From Arthrobacter sp. Y81 (GTDB taxonomy: Bacteria; Actinomycetota; Actinomycetes; Actinomycetales; Micrococcaceae), in contig NZ_PJIL01000004.1 of the NCBI RefSeq assembly GCF_002929335.1, forward strand, positions 62,001 to 126,000: a stretch of DNA of 64,000 nucleotides. The letters run 5' to 3'. Below are positions 1-8,360 of the stretch, one piece after another (position 1 is the stretch's first letter; each line of letters begins with the position of its first letter). The notes under the pieces were generated by a model. The model worked only from the letters and a program-made list of their open reading frames with translations. It had not been told where the DNA came from and ran no database searches. A program made the translations under genes and the position numbers.

Positions 1-1
1 G

Positions 2-2017
2 GGACCGCTCCGCGAAGCGATCTTCCAGGAAATCAAGGGACGCACGCAGGAGACCGACTTGTCTGTCCCGAACCGCAAGGACGGCTGGTGGTACTACACC
101 CGCTCCGTGGCGGGCAAGGAATACGGCATCCAGTGCCGGGTCAAGGCCCAGGACACCGGGGACCCGGTGGCCGACTGGACGCCCCCGGCGGTGGAGGCCG
201 GCGTCGAACTTTCCGGTGAAGAAGTCCTGCTGGACTGCAACGTGGAGGCCGAAGGCAAGCCATTCTTCGCGGTGGGCGGGACCGCCGTGACCGTGGACGG
301 CAACCTCTACGCCTACGCCGTGGACAACGCGGGCGACGAACGCTTCACGCTGCGCTTCAAGGACCTGCGCACCGGGGAGATGCTGCCGGACGTCATCGAG
401 AACATCTTCTACGGGGTCTCCTTCTCCCCCGACGGCACCCGCCTGTTCTACACCGTGGTGGACGACGCCTGGCGCCCCTACCAGGTGAAGTCCCACGTGC
501 TGGGCACGCCGGTCACCGACGATGAGGTGATTTACCAGGAGGACGACGTCGCCATGTGGCTGGGCTTCGACCTCTCCTCCGACCGGCGCCACCTCGTGCT
601 GAGCATCGGCTGCTCCGAGTACAGCGAGACGCGGCTGCTCCGCTTTGACGATTACGACGCCGGACTCGCCACGGTGATCTCCCGCGACGAACACGTCCTG
701 TACGAGGCCGAACCGTTCCTCCTGGATGGCGCTGAAAAGATCCTCGTGACGCACAACCGGGACGCCATCAACTCCATGGTCTCGCTGGTGGACCCGGCCG
801 AGCTCACCAAGCCGCTGGCCGAGCAGGAGTGGACCACCGTCGTCGGGCATTCCGACCAGGTGCGCGTCAACGGCGCGGGCGTCACCTCCACGCACGTGAT
901 TGTGTCCGTCCGCAAGGACACCATTGAGCGCGTCCAGGTGCTGGCGCTGGCCGGCCTGGGCACGCCCGCGCAGGGCGATCCGGTGGAGCCGGCGTTTGAC
1001 GAGGAGCTGTACACGGCCGGTGTGGCGGGCTCCGACTATGAGGCGCCGGTGATCCGGATGGGCTACACGTCCTACTTCACGCCGTCGCGCGTGTACGACT
1101 TTGTGCTGCCCACGCCTGCTTTGCCGGCGGGCGAACTGCTGCTCCGCAAGGAGAGTCCGGTGCTGGGCGGCTACTCCTCCGCCGACTACGTGGCCACCCG
1201 TGAATGGGCGACGGCGGCCGACGGCACCAAGGTCCCGCTGTCCGTGCTGCGGCATGCCTCGGTGGCCCGGGATTCCTCCGCGGCGGGCCTGGTGTACGGG
1301 TACGGCTCCTACGAGCTGAGCATGGACCCGGGCTTCGGCATCCCGCGGCTCTCGCTGCTGGACCGCGGCATCGTGTTCGTGATCGCGCACATCCGCGGCG
1401 GCGGCGAGCTGGGCCGGCACTGGTACGAAGACGGCAAGAAGCTCCACAAGAAGAACACCTTCACGGACTTCGTGGCCGCCACGGACTGGCTGGCTGACTC
1501 AGGGTGGGTTGCACCGACGCGGATCGCGGCCATGGGTGGCTCCGCCGGCGGGCTGCTGATGGGCGCCGTGGCCAACCTGGCACCGGAGAAGTACGCCGCC
1601 ATTGTGGCCGCCGTGCCGTTCGTGGACGCGCTGACCACCATCCTGGATCCGGAGCTGCCGCTGTCCGCGCTCGAATGGGAGGAATGGGGCAACCCGATCA
1701 CGGACCCCGAGGTCTACGCGTACATGAAGTCCTACACGCCGTACGAGAACGTTGGCCCCCTGGCGTATCCGAAGATCGCCGCGGTGACCTCGTTCAACGA
1801 CACACGCGTGCTGTACGTGGAGCCGGCCAAGTGGGTGCAGGCCCTGCGTGCTGTTTCCACCGGGGCTGAGCCGATCGTGATGAAGATCGAGATGGACGGT
1901 GGCCACGGCGGAGCCTCCGGCCGGTACGTCCAGTGGCGCGAGCGGGCCTGGGACTACGCCTTCGTGGCCGACTCCGTGGGTGCCGTGGAGCTGCTGCCGG
2001 GGGCCGGGGTGAAGTAG
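2..2017 (+). CDS. ptrB: Oligopeptidase B (S9A serine peptidase), 5' truncated by window edge
   Basis: Cytosolic serine peptidase of the prolyl oligopeptidase family; oligopeptidase B members cleave short peptides after basic residues. The frame is open back to base 2, so the N-terminus lies outside the window. The 671 visible residues are most of the roughly 700-740 usual. An N-terminal beta-propeller region is followed by an alpha/beta-hydrolase domain. The nucleophile Ser sits in GGSAGG (codon at 1541-1543), the catalytic Asp in FNDTRVLY (codon at 1799-1801) and the His in GGHGG (codon at 1904-1906). A dispersed palindrome lies about 75 bp after the stop. Family assignment is firm; the exact P1 preference is inferred. 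Confidence 0.93.
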   Translation, partial: GPLREAIFQEIKGRTQETDLSVPNRKDGWWYYTRSVAGKEYGIQCRVKAQDTGDPVADWTPPAVEAGVELSGEEVLLDCNVEAEGKPFFAVGGTAVTVDGNLYAYAVDNAGDERFTLRFKDLRTGEMLPDVIENIFYGVSFSPDGTRLFYTVVDDAWRPYQVKSHVLGTPVTDDEVIYQEDDVAMWLGFDLSSDRRHLVLSIGCSEYSETRLLRFDDYDAGLATVISRDEHVLYEAEPFLLDGAEKILVTHNRDAINSMVSLVDPAELTKPLAEQEWTTVVGHSDQVRVNGAGVTSTHVIVSVRKDTIERVQVLALAGLGTPAQGDPVEPAFDEELYTAGVAGSDYEAPVIRMGYTSYFTPSRVYDFVLPTPALPAGELLLRKESPVLGGYSSADYVATREWATAADGTKVPLSVLRHASVARDSSAAGLVYGYGSYELSMDPGFGIPRLSLLDRGIVFVIAHIRGGGELGRHWYEDGKKLHKKNTFTDFVAATDWLADSGWVAPTRIAAMGGSAGGLLMGAVANLAPEKYAAIVAAVPFVDALTTILDPELPLSALEWEEWGNPITDPEVYAYMKSYTPYENVGPLAYPKIAAVTSFNDTRVLYVEPAKWVQALRAVSTGAEPIVMKIEMDGGHGGASGRYVQWRERAWDYAFVADSVGAVELLPGAGVK

Positions 2018-2091
2018 ATTCTGTCGGGCTCCGCTGCGCCAGGCTCGGCGCGCCGGGTTGGGCCGGGCGCGGGCTGGGTAGGCCGCGATTC

Positions 2092-2136
2092 GCCAGAAAT
2101 GGCCGCTATACGCCTCGTATAGCGGCCATTTTTGGC
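2092..2136. repeat. Dispersed palindrome, copy 1
   Basis: Two 21-bp arms (2092-2112 and 2116-2136, 20 of 21 pairs match) around CCT, containing AATGGCCGCTATACG and its complement. It sits between the convergent ptrB and phosphoesterase genes and could fold as a terminator hairpin. Related palindromes occur at 3545-3589 and 6794-6838, so it belongs to a repeat family. Confidence 0.8.
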
Positions 2137-2178
2137 AAACGGATGAGGGCTGGATCCAGCGAGGGAGCCCCCAGCCTG

Positions 2179-3363
2179 CTAGCTCTGCGCCGGGTCCAGT
2201 GGCTTGGGCACGATGGGCTGGTCATTGGCCGTGAGGTCGATGCCGAGATCCTTGGCGAAGACCAGGCGGGTGTCCTTGTAGATTCCCGGGTGGCCCTCGT
2301 CCAGTTCGAAGACGCGTGCGCCGCGGAGCCGGTTCCGCTCAGCGCCGGACAGTCCGTAGGCGCCGAATCCCGTTCCTGGCGCGTAGCCCAACTGAACACC
2401 GTAGTAGTTGCCCATGTAGGTGTTGACGTGGTCGTGCCCCACGAAGTACCCGAGAACATCCCCGCGTTCCAGGAAAGCGCTGAACAGGCCGGAGTTGATG
2501 GGTCCGGGGCACTCGTCTTCGTTGCGTTCGCCCACGATGTTGTGCTTGGTCAGCGCCCGGGCGTGGTCTGCCTCGGTCCGCGAGTCCAGGCTGGCGAACC
2601 ACATATTGCGGTGCTCATGGAGCGCGATGTGGCCCCACATGAGGGACGGGATCTTCTTGCCGTACTTCGTCTCGGTGGCGATGGACTGGTTCCGGTACCA
2701 GGCCACCTGGTCCATGCGCACCCAGTCCCAGTCCGGGTAGCCGGCGAAGTCCTGGCCGTTGATGGCATCCGGCGCGTAGCGGCCGGTGTCAATGAGCCAC
2801 AGGCCAAAAGCCGGCGCCTTGGTGCGGGAGGACTGCACCAGCAGTTGCGAGTTGGAGGTACCGGTCAGGCCAGGCGTGGAGTCGGCATTCAGGTTGCACT
2901 CGTAGCTCTGCAGGAACTGAAGCATCTTGGCTTCGGTCATGCCTGTCTTCTGCACGGAATCTTCGTCATGGTTGCCAAAGGTCACGGCCCACGGGATCTG
3001 CCGGCTTTCCATCGGCTGGACTACGTGGTTGAGCGCCTGTTTGACCTCCAGTTCGGAGTCGCATCCTCCGTTGATCACATCGCCGTTGATGACCACAAAG
3101 TCCGGCTTTTCCGCGTCCAGGGTCCGTTCCATGAGTTCGATCGTGCGGCGGTCCGTCTGTTCGTCGTCCTGGGTGTCATTGAACTGAACGATCTTGAATT
3201 TGCCGTCAGGGCGGAAGGCGAGGCTCGTCTTTGGCGCCTTGGCTCCGGGCGCTGCCTGGCTCCCGGTTGCAGCGGCCACGGTGATTCCCAATGCCCCGAG
3301 CGTCCCGGCCGCGGCCAACGCCGCGCGCCTGCTGAGTTTGGGCTGGTGGATACTCGCGTTCAT
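2179..3363 (-). CDS. Tat-exported calcineurin-like metallophosphoesterase
   Basis: Predicted secreted two-metal phosphoesterase of 394 residues. The N-terminus has a twin-arginine signal (SRRAALAAAG at residues 11-20, then a hydrophobic stretch and an AAP-type cleavage region). Calcineurin-like metal ligands are in order: D63 (FNDTQ), D95 (INGDVINGG), NHD at 131-133, H245 (WGHIALHEH) and GHDH at 309-312. The start was set at the ATG preceded by GAGAGGGA; an in-frame upstream ATG would put 17 non-signal-like residues before the Tat motif. Substrate is unknown; relatives include purple acid phosphatase-like and phosphodiesterase-like enzymes. Monocistronic and convergent with ptrB. Confidence 0.87.
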   Translation of the reverse strand: MNASIHQPKLSRRAALAAAGTLGALGITVAAATGSQAAPGAKAPKTSLAFRPDGKFKIVQFNDTQDDEQTDRRTIELMERTLDAEKPDFVVINGDVINGGCDSELEVKQALNHVVQPMESRQIPWAVTFGNHDEDSVQKTGMTEAKMLQFLQSYECNLNADSTPGLTGTSNSQLLVQSSRTKAPAFGLWLIDTGRYAPDAINGQDFAGYPDWDWVRMDQVAWYRNQSIATETKYGKKIPSLMWGHIALHEHRNMWFASLDSRTEADHARALTKHNIVGERNEDECPGPINSGLFSAFLERGDVLGYFVGHDHVNTYMGNYYGVQLGYAPGTGFGAYGLSGAERNRLRGARVFELDEGHPGIYKDTRLVFAKDLGIDLTANDQPIVPKPLDPAQS

Positions 3364-3544
3364 CGTTCCCTCTCGGTACTGAAACGGCCTCACAGACGGG
3401 CCGAACTTCAGCACCTGACACTAGGAGAGGGAAGCATCCGGCCCTGAAACACGCGGTGAACGCCCAGTTGCCGCCGGTTCCGTCAATTGCGTCGGACTTG
3501 ATCGCTCGCGGGTAAGGGATGGGGCGCGGTTGGTCCGGCGATTT

Positions 3545-3589
3545 GCCAGAAAGGGCCGCAATTCCCCTCTGATAGCGGCCATTTCCGGC
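3545..3589. repeat. Dispersed palindrome, copy 2
   Basis: Imperfect inverted repeat starting GCCAGAAAGGGCCGCAAT and ending GGCCATTTCCGGC, framed by GATTT on the left and AAACGGATG on the right as in copy 1. It lies in the 282-bp gap between the phosphoesterase promoter side and the acetyltransferase stop. No gene was seen in that gap. Confidence 0.75.
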
Positions 3590-3645
3590 AAACGGATGCT
3601 GGAGCTACGGGCTCGACCACCGGGCAGCGGGCCCCATCACCTGAA

Positions 3646-4203
3646 TTAGCGCCGGCGGGCCGTCCATTCGTCGCGGAGCATGGCGTAGATAACTTCCGTG
3701 GCCCATTCGCCCTTGTACCGCCATTTGTCCACGTGTTTGGCCTCGAGGCGCATGCCCAGGCGTTCGCAGATGGCGGCTGACGCCGTGTTCAGCGCATCCA
3801 GCTTGGCGTCGATCCGGTGGAAGTCCAGGCCCTCGAACCCAAGCCTCAGCACGGCCTCCGCAGCCTCGGTGGCATAGCCGTGGCCCCGCGCACCGGGGGC
3901 CAGGCTCCAGCCCACCTCGCCCTGGCCGTGCCCGGGAAGCCATTTGAGCACCACTTCGCCGATCAGGCCGGGCGAATCCGCTGCCTCAATCGCCAGCGCC
4001 ACCCAGTCGCCCTCCTTGTCGAACACAAAGTTGGCGTAGTGGCCCACCCGTTCCATGCACTGCGTATAGGTCTTGGCCGCTCCGGGCAGGAACCGTGCCG
4101 TCCCGGGCAGCGAGTGGTACGCATGGAAGGCATCGAGGTCGGCGGCCTCGAAGCGGCGCAGGACCAGGCGTTCGGTGCGGATCGGCAGTCTGATATCCGG
4201 CAT
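3646..4203 (-). CDS. GNAT-family N-acetyltransferase (RimJ/RimL type)
   Basis: 185-residue acetyl-CoA-dependent acetyltransferase, probably modifying an N-terminal or side-chain amine. It opens with IRTERLVLRRFEAADLDAF, typical of the RimJ/RimL subgroup, and has the acetyl-CoA loop region GEVGWSLAPGARGHGYATEA near residues 95-115. It is divergent from the MmyB-type regulator, with about 90 bp between the starts, so the two may share a promoter region. Substrate is unknown. Confidence 0.85.
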   Translation of the reverse strand: MPDIRLPIRTERLVLRRFEAADLDAFHAYHSLPGTARFLPGAAKTYTQCMERVGHYANFVFDKEGDWVALAIEAADSPGLIGEVVLKWLPGHGQGEVGWSLAPGARGHGYATEAAEAVLRLGFEGLDFHRIDAKLDALNTASAAICERLGMRLEAKHVDKWRYKGEWATEVIYAMLRDEWTARRR

Positions 4204-4294
4204 GGTTCGAGCGTACCGTCTCCTGCGGTCCGCCCATTTGGGGGTGACTGATAGACACTGCCACTGGATTACCGGCCTGCGCAGCGTGGTGGAT

Positions 4295-5287
4295 GTGGAC
4301 AGAAAAGAAGAAATCCGTGAGTTCCTGATCTCGCGACGCGCGAAGGTCAGCCCGGAGCAGGCCGGGATTCCCAGCTATGGGGAGCTGCGCCGTGTGCCGG
4401 GCCTGCGCCGTGAGGAAGTGGCGCAGCTCGCCGGGGTGAGCACGGATTACTACACACGGCTGGAACGCGGCAGCATCCGCGGTGTCTCAGACTCGGTGCT
4501 GGAGGCGGTGGCCTCCGCCCTCCAGCTGGACGAGGCCGAGCGGGCACACCTGATGGACCTGGCCCGGACGGCCAACACGCCCTCGCGCCGGGCACCGCGC
4601 CGGCCGCCGCAGCAGCGGGTCCGTCCCGGCGTGCTGCGCCTGCTGGACGGCATGACCGGGGTGGTCGCCATGGTGCAGAACGGCCGTTCCGACGTGCTGG
4701 CCGCCAACCTGCTGGGCCGTGCACTGTACGCCGAGGTGTTCGACTCCCCCGCATCATCCGGTCCGGACACTCCGGGCCGGTTGCCGAACCAGGCCCGCTA
4801 CATCTTCCTCGATCCGCGCGCAGCAGACCTGTACCCGGATTGGCGGGCCATCGCGGCCACCACAGTCGCGATGCTGCGCACGGAAACAGGACGCAAACCC
4901 CACGACCGGGAGCTGAACGAGCTCGTCGGTGAACTGACCACGCGCAGCGGCCTGTTCGCCGCATTATGGGCCGGGCACGATGTGCGGATCCACACCACGG
5001 GAACCAAGCGGTTCCACCACCCCGTGGCCGGGGACTTGTCCCTGCAGTACGAGACGCTGGACCTCCCCGGCGATGAAGGACAGACCCTGTTCACCTTCAC
5101 CGCTGAGCCCGGCTCGGCGTCCGCTAACGCGCTGGCGTTCCTCGCCAGCTGGGCGGCATCGCCACCCGAAGAAACAACCCAACCAACCACCGCCAGCGAT
5201 CCTGCCAGCGGACCCGCCCTCCCGGACACGCGCTCCCACGCGCATCCCGGAACACCTAAGGGAAAGACAGAACCATCCCATGACTGA
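4295..5287 (+). CDS. XRE-family regulator with MmyB-like C-terminal domain
   Basis: 330-residue DNA-binding regulator. Residues about 25-80 form an XRE helix-turn-helix (REEVAQLAGVSTDYYTRLER). The rest matches the MmyB-like ligand-binding domain (LLDGMTGVVAMVQNGRSDV, then GLFAALWAGHDVR near the end), a fold thought to bind fatty acid-like ligands. The chosen start is the GTG at 4295, giving MDRKEE; GTGs at 4286 and 4289 are alternatives. Its stop overlaps the ATG of the following SDR gene by 8 bp. Regulators of this type often sit beside the SDR or oxidoreductase genes they control, but both SDR genes here are broken. Confidence 0.85.
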   Translation: MDRKEEIREFLISRRAKVSPEQAGIPSYGELRRVPGLRREEVAQLAGVSTDYYTRLERGSIRGVSDSVLEAVASALQLDEAERAHLMDLARTANTPSRRAPRRPPQQRVRPGVLRLLDGMTGVVAMVQNGRSDVLAANLLGRALYAEVFDSPASSGPDTPGRLPNQARYIFLDPRAADLYPDWRAIAATTVAMLRTETGRKPHDRELNELVGELTTRSGLFAALWAGHDVRIHTTGTKRFHHPVAGDLSLQYETLDLPGDEGQTLFTFTAEPGSASANALAFLASWAASPPEETTQPTTASDPASGPALPDTRSHAHPGTPKGKTEPSHD

Positions 5288-6009
5288 CCAAAACACCACC
5301 ACCGAGCAGACCAACAACACGGCCGGCAAGAAGGTCTGGTTCATCACCGGCACCGGCCGCGGCATGGGCACCGACATCGCGAAGGCAGCCCTCGCCGCCG
5401 GCCACGCCGTGGTCGCCACCGGCCGCAACCCGGAAAAAGTCACCCAGGCCGTTGGTGACAACGAGGACCTCCTCGCAGATCGAAACCACAATGTTCGGTC
5501 CCATGAACGTCACCCGCGCGGCCCTGCCGGTCCTGCGGGCCCAGCGCTCCGGCCTGGTGGTCACCATCTCCTCCACCGCGGGCATCGCGGGCGGGGAGTT
5601 CCTCACGGCGTACGCCGCGTCGAAGTTCGGCGTGGAGGGCTGGGCCGAATCCCTGGCCCCGGAAGTCGCCCCGTTCGGCATCCGCACCATGATTGTGGAA
5701 CCCGGGTTCTTCCGCACCGAACTGCTCACCCCGGAATCCACCCAGTACGCCGAATCCACCATTGAGGACTACGCCGGGCGGACCGGGCAGACCGTCGCCG
5801 CCTGGCAAAGCATGAACGGCCTGCAGGGCGGGGACCCGGCCAAGCTCGCCGACGCCCTGATCCAGCTGGCCGAACTGGACGAGCCCCCGCTGCGGTTCGC
5901 CGCCGGAGCGGACGCTGTGGGCACGTTCGAGACCAGGTCCGCCGAGCTCCAGGTCCAGGCCGACGCCCACCGCGAACTCTCCAGCAACCTCGCCCACAGC
6001 GACGCCTGA
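5280..6009 (+). pseudogene. Short-chain dehydrogenase, internal deletion and frameshift
   Basis: The 5' part reads in one frame from ATG 5280, with KVWFITGTGRGMGTDIAKAA as the N-terminal Rossmann TGxxxGxG segment, through KVTQAVGDNEDLL. From about 5475 the SDR sequence resumes in another frame with IETTMFGPMNVTRAALPVL, followed by the catalytic YAASK motif and a normal C-terminus. Roughly 60 residues that should hold the NNAG motif and surrounding strands are missing at the junction near 5465-5480. The original frame runs on into non-SDR sequence. An intact NAD(P)-binding enzyme cannot be made, although a GTG/ATG inside the second piece could give a fragment. Confidence 0.85.
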
Positions 6010-6037
6010 CACCGACGCCTGACACCAAACCCAAGCG

Positions 6038-6065
6038 GACGACGGCGGGAGATCCCGCCGTCGTC
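6038..6065. terminator. Hairpin between the two broken SDR genes
   Basis: Perfect 13-bp arms (GACGACGGCGGGA) separated by 2 bp. There is no clear T-run. Its place just after the first SDR stop suggests a former terminator or mRNA-stabilising hairpin. Confidence 0.5.
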
Positions 6066-6166
6066 CATCACCCACCGCCTCAACGCCCCACCACCACAGA
6101 CCCGCCGGACGCCGCTGGCTTCCGGCTGCCCAAAACCGGCACCAACACTTTGAGGAGAGCCCAGCC

Positions 6167-6759
6167 ATGACATCGAAACTGACCGGCACCGCCGCCCTGG
6201 TCACCGGCTCGTCGCCCGACGCCGGGACCGCCTGGAAGCCCTCGCCGCCGAAATCGAACAAACCGGCGGCACCGCGCTGGCCATCGAAGCCGACATCACC
6301 GAGCGCGCCCAGGCCCGGGCCGCCGTGGACCAGACCGTGGAACGCTTCGGGCACCTGGACATCCTGGTCAACAACGCCGGGGTGATGCTCCTGGGCTCGG
6401 TGGTGGGCGCCGACCCCGAGGAGTAGGACCGCATGATCGCCGTCAACGTCCAGGGGCTGCTCCACACCACCCACGCCGCCCTGCCGCACCTGCTCAAAGC
6501 CGCCGAGGACAGCCAGCGCCGGGTCGCAGACATCGTCAACATCAGCTCGGTCGCCGGCCGCGTCGCCTGGAACGGCTACGGCGTCTACAGCCTCACCAAA
6601 TTCGGCGTCAACGGTTTCACTGAATCCCTCCGCCAGGAAGTCACCCAGCGGCACGTGCGCGTCGGTGTCCTGGAACCCGGCGGCGTCGCCTACATGGTCA
6701 CCCGCCCCCGCCACGCCTCCATCGGCGAGCTCTGGATCATGCCCACCGACCAGGCCTGA
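6167..6759 (+). pseudogene. Second short-chain dehydrogenase, deletions plus in-frame stop
   Basis: Begins after GAGGAG with MTSKLTGTAALVTGSS, then loses the glycine-rich SSGIG segment: about 20 codons are missing near 6214 and the frame shifts. It resumes in the +1 frame as RRRDRLEALAAEIEQTGG through DILVNNAGVML. A TAG at 6424-6426 interrupts DPEE-DRMIAVN where relatives normally have Trp. The remainder keeps NISSVAGR and the active-site YSLTKFG. Near the end, LEPGGVA is joined directly to YMVTRPRHASIG, which suggests about 35 further missing codons. Three independent lesions make this a clear pseudogene. Confidence 0.87.
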
Positions 6760-6793
6760 CTCGCACCAGCAGCGGCGTCTGGCACCACGATTT

Positions 6794-6838
6794 GCCAATA
6801 GTGGCCGCTATTCCAGATTCATAGCGACCATTATTGGC
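6794..6838. repeat. Dispersed palindrome, copy 3
   Basis: Inverted repeat with arms GCCAATAGTGGCCGCTAT and ATAGCGACCATTATTGGC (17 of 18 pairs), flanked by GATTT and AAACGGG. Same family as 2092-2136 and 3545-3589. Confidence 0.78.
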
Positions 6839-6855
6839 AAACGGGCGGCCGTAGC

Positions 6856-6908
6856 TCCTTGGTCCGCTCACTGTTCAGCCCGGCGTCGAGCTCTATGCCC
6901 AGCGCACC
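6856..6908 (-). repeat. Partial copy of ackA (about codons 333-350)
   Basis: 53 bp match 9037-9089 inside ackA with three mismatches, including 36 consecutive identical bases (6873-6908 versus 9054-9089), in the same orientation. It ends 3 bp before the stop codon of the glycosyltransferase gene. It is a gene fragment, not a functional unit. Confidence 0.85.
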
Positions 6909-6911
6909 GCA

Positions 6912-8360
6912 TTACTTCTTCACAACGTGGAATCCATGGACGGGCTTAAGGAGCGCCATCATGACGGCAGTCGCTTCCATTGCACTGAACACCGGCAACA
7001 GGACAACCTGGACTGCGGTCCACGCGCTTCGAGCGAGCCAGCCAGTGATCCCGTGCTCGTCGAGATTCGCCTTCAACCCCGTGAGATACAGGGTCACAAA
7101 AGAAGCGAAGGAGAAGTTGGCCAGGGCCCGCACCCATGGCTGAATCTCGAAGCCATAGAAGAAGTGACAGATAGTGTACAAAACGGCGAACGGAGCGAGC
7201 GTCCACAGCATAGTGTTGGCGCCGATGGCCACGCGCCACCTCAGCTTCACGGGGGCATGGATCGCAACCTTCATCAGGCCCTGGTACCAGCGCCGCCGCT
7301 GCCTGAGAAAGTCACCTAGGCTTTGTGTTGACTGCTCTTCAAGGTACCCGTCAACCCACCGCGCCCGCCCGCCTGCTTCCATGAGTTTGAGGGCCCAGAA
7401 GGCATCCTCGGTGATGGAACCGTGGGGTCCAAAATCGAACCCGACGGACTTCTCCACGTCGTTGCGCACCACTATGTAGCTGCCGTGCAGGCCAAAGACC
7501 GTCCGGCCCAGCTTGTGCTGGAAGTGGAAGCGGGCAAAGTCGTCGCCGGTGCGCACATTGTCCGCCAGAGTCAGGAACGGGTGCTTCGTCCAGTCCCGGT
7601 GGTAGAGGAGGGCTCCCTGGCCCGCGCGCAGCCGGCCGCTTTCCTCTTCTTCCCGGATCATCTGGGCTATGCCCTTTATGCCGGAGGACGTGGGTTGCGT
7701 TTCCTCGTCGAGGTGAACCAGCCAGGCGTCGTCCGGAATACGGGAATTTTCGAGGGCGAACTGCAGTGCGCGGGCTTTATAGAGCGAAGTATTTGCCGTT
7801 GCGTAATTGCGGGGGATGACCAGATACCTGATGGTGTCGCCCTGTGGAAGATCACCGACCCCGGGGTCATCCTCGATGACGATTTCAACGAGGTGGCGGA
7901 AGAGCGGGGTTCTTTCCATTTCGGCAGCGCACCTCCGGATGGTGCTGGCCACCGCCTCCCGGTTGGTGCCCCGGGTGACTATGCGGAACACCACCAGCTG
8001 ACTGATTGGTGCCACCGCATCCAGGTGGGCCGGGTGCCGGAACGACAGTGCCCCCAACAGTCCCAGCAACCCGGGGATGACGGCACCGAGCCACACAACA
8101 CTGGCGGATCCCCACAGACTGTCTGCGAAGGACACAGGTTTCACCGCCACCGGCCACAGAAAATCCTGGAGCAAGTAGAGGCCAACGATCGCCAGGGTCA
8201 TGCACAGGACAATCCTGGTGCGGTGCCCAGTGACGAATCCCAGGCTCCAGTCGCGGACAGGCTCAAGGACCTTCCCCGGACGGTCAAAATGAAATCTCGT
8301 TCGGAATCCAGACCCTACTGCGATCCGCGGGGCCGAAATCCCCTCTTCGAGTGTTGACAT
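6912..8360 (-). CDS. Membrane glycosyltransferase family 2, Egghead-like
   Basis: 482-residue integral membrane glycosyltransferase. Two hydrophobic segments (about 48-70 and 88-108) precede a GT-A domain with LVHLDEET (D218 region, nucleotide-sugar/metal binding), a catalytic-type ITED (316-319) and QRRRW (354-358). Further hydrophobic helices follow (about 375-470). This architecture resembles the Egghead-like GT2 group, named after an animal beta-mannosyltransferase. The bacterial function is not known; a processive or lipid-linked sugar transfer at the membrane is plausible. Start supported by GAAGGAAGAG upstream of ATG. It stands alone, with no other polysaccharide genes nearby, and its 3' end abuts a fragment of ackA. 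Confidence 0.75.
   Translation of the reverse strand: MSTLEEGISAPRIAVGSGFRTRFHFDRPGKVLEPVRDWSLGFVTGHRTRIVLCMTLAIVGLYLLQDFLWPVAVKPVSFADSLWGSASVVWLGAVIPGLLGLLGALSFRHPAHLDAVAPISQLVVFRIVTRGTNREAVASTIRRCAAEMERTPLFRHLVEIVIEDDPGVGDLPQGDTIRYLVIPRNYATANTSLYKARALQFALENSRIPDDAWLVHLDEETQPTSSGIKGIAQMIREEEESGRLRAGQGALLYHRDWTKHPFLTLADNVRTGDDFARFHFQHKLGRTVFGLHGSYIVVRNDVEKSVGFDFGPHGSITEDAFWALKLMEAGGRARWVDGYLEEQSTQSLGDFLRQRRRWYQGLMKVAIHAPVKLRWRVAIGANTMLWTLAPFAVLYTICHFFYGFEIQPWVRALANFSFASFVTLYLTGLKANLDEHGITGWLARSAWTAVQVVLLPVFSAMEATAVMMALLKPVHGFHVVKK

Noticed and set aside
1933..3447. 504-codon plus-strand frame over the metallophosphoesterase gene
   Set aside because: It is the mirror of a real minus-strand gene with Tat signal and metal motifs. 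No similarity or start signal; caused by high GC in third positions.
5440..6798. 452-codon minus-strand frame running through both broken SDR genes
   Set aside because: It is uninterrupted but consists of antisense SDR sequence; the plus strand shows clear SDR motifs.
7422..8357. 311-codon plus-strand frame opposite the glycosyltransferase
   Set aside because: Shadow of the minus-strand gene, which has all expected GT2 motifs.
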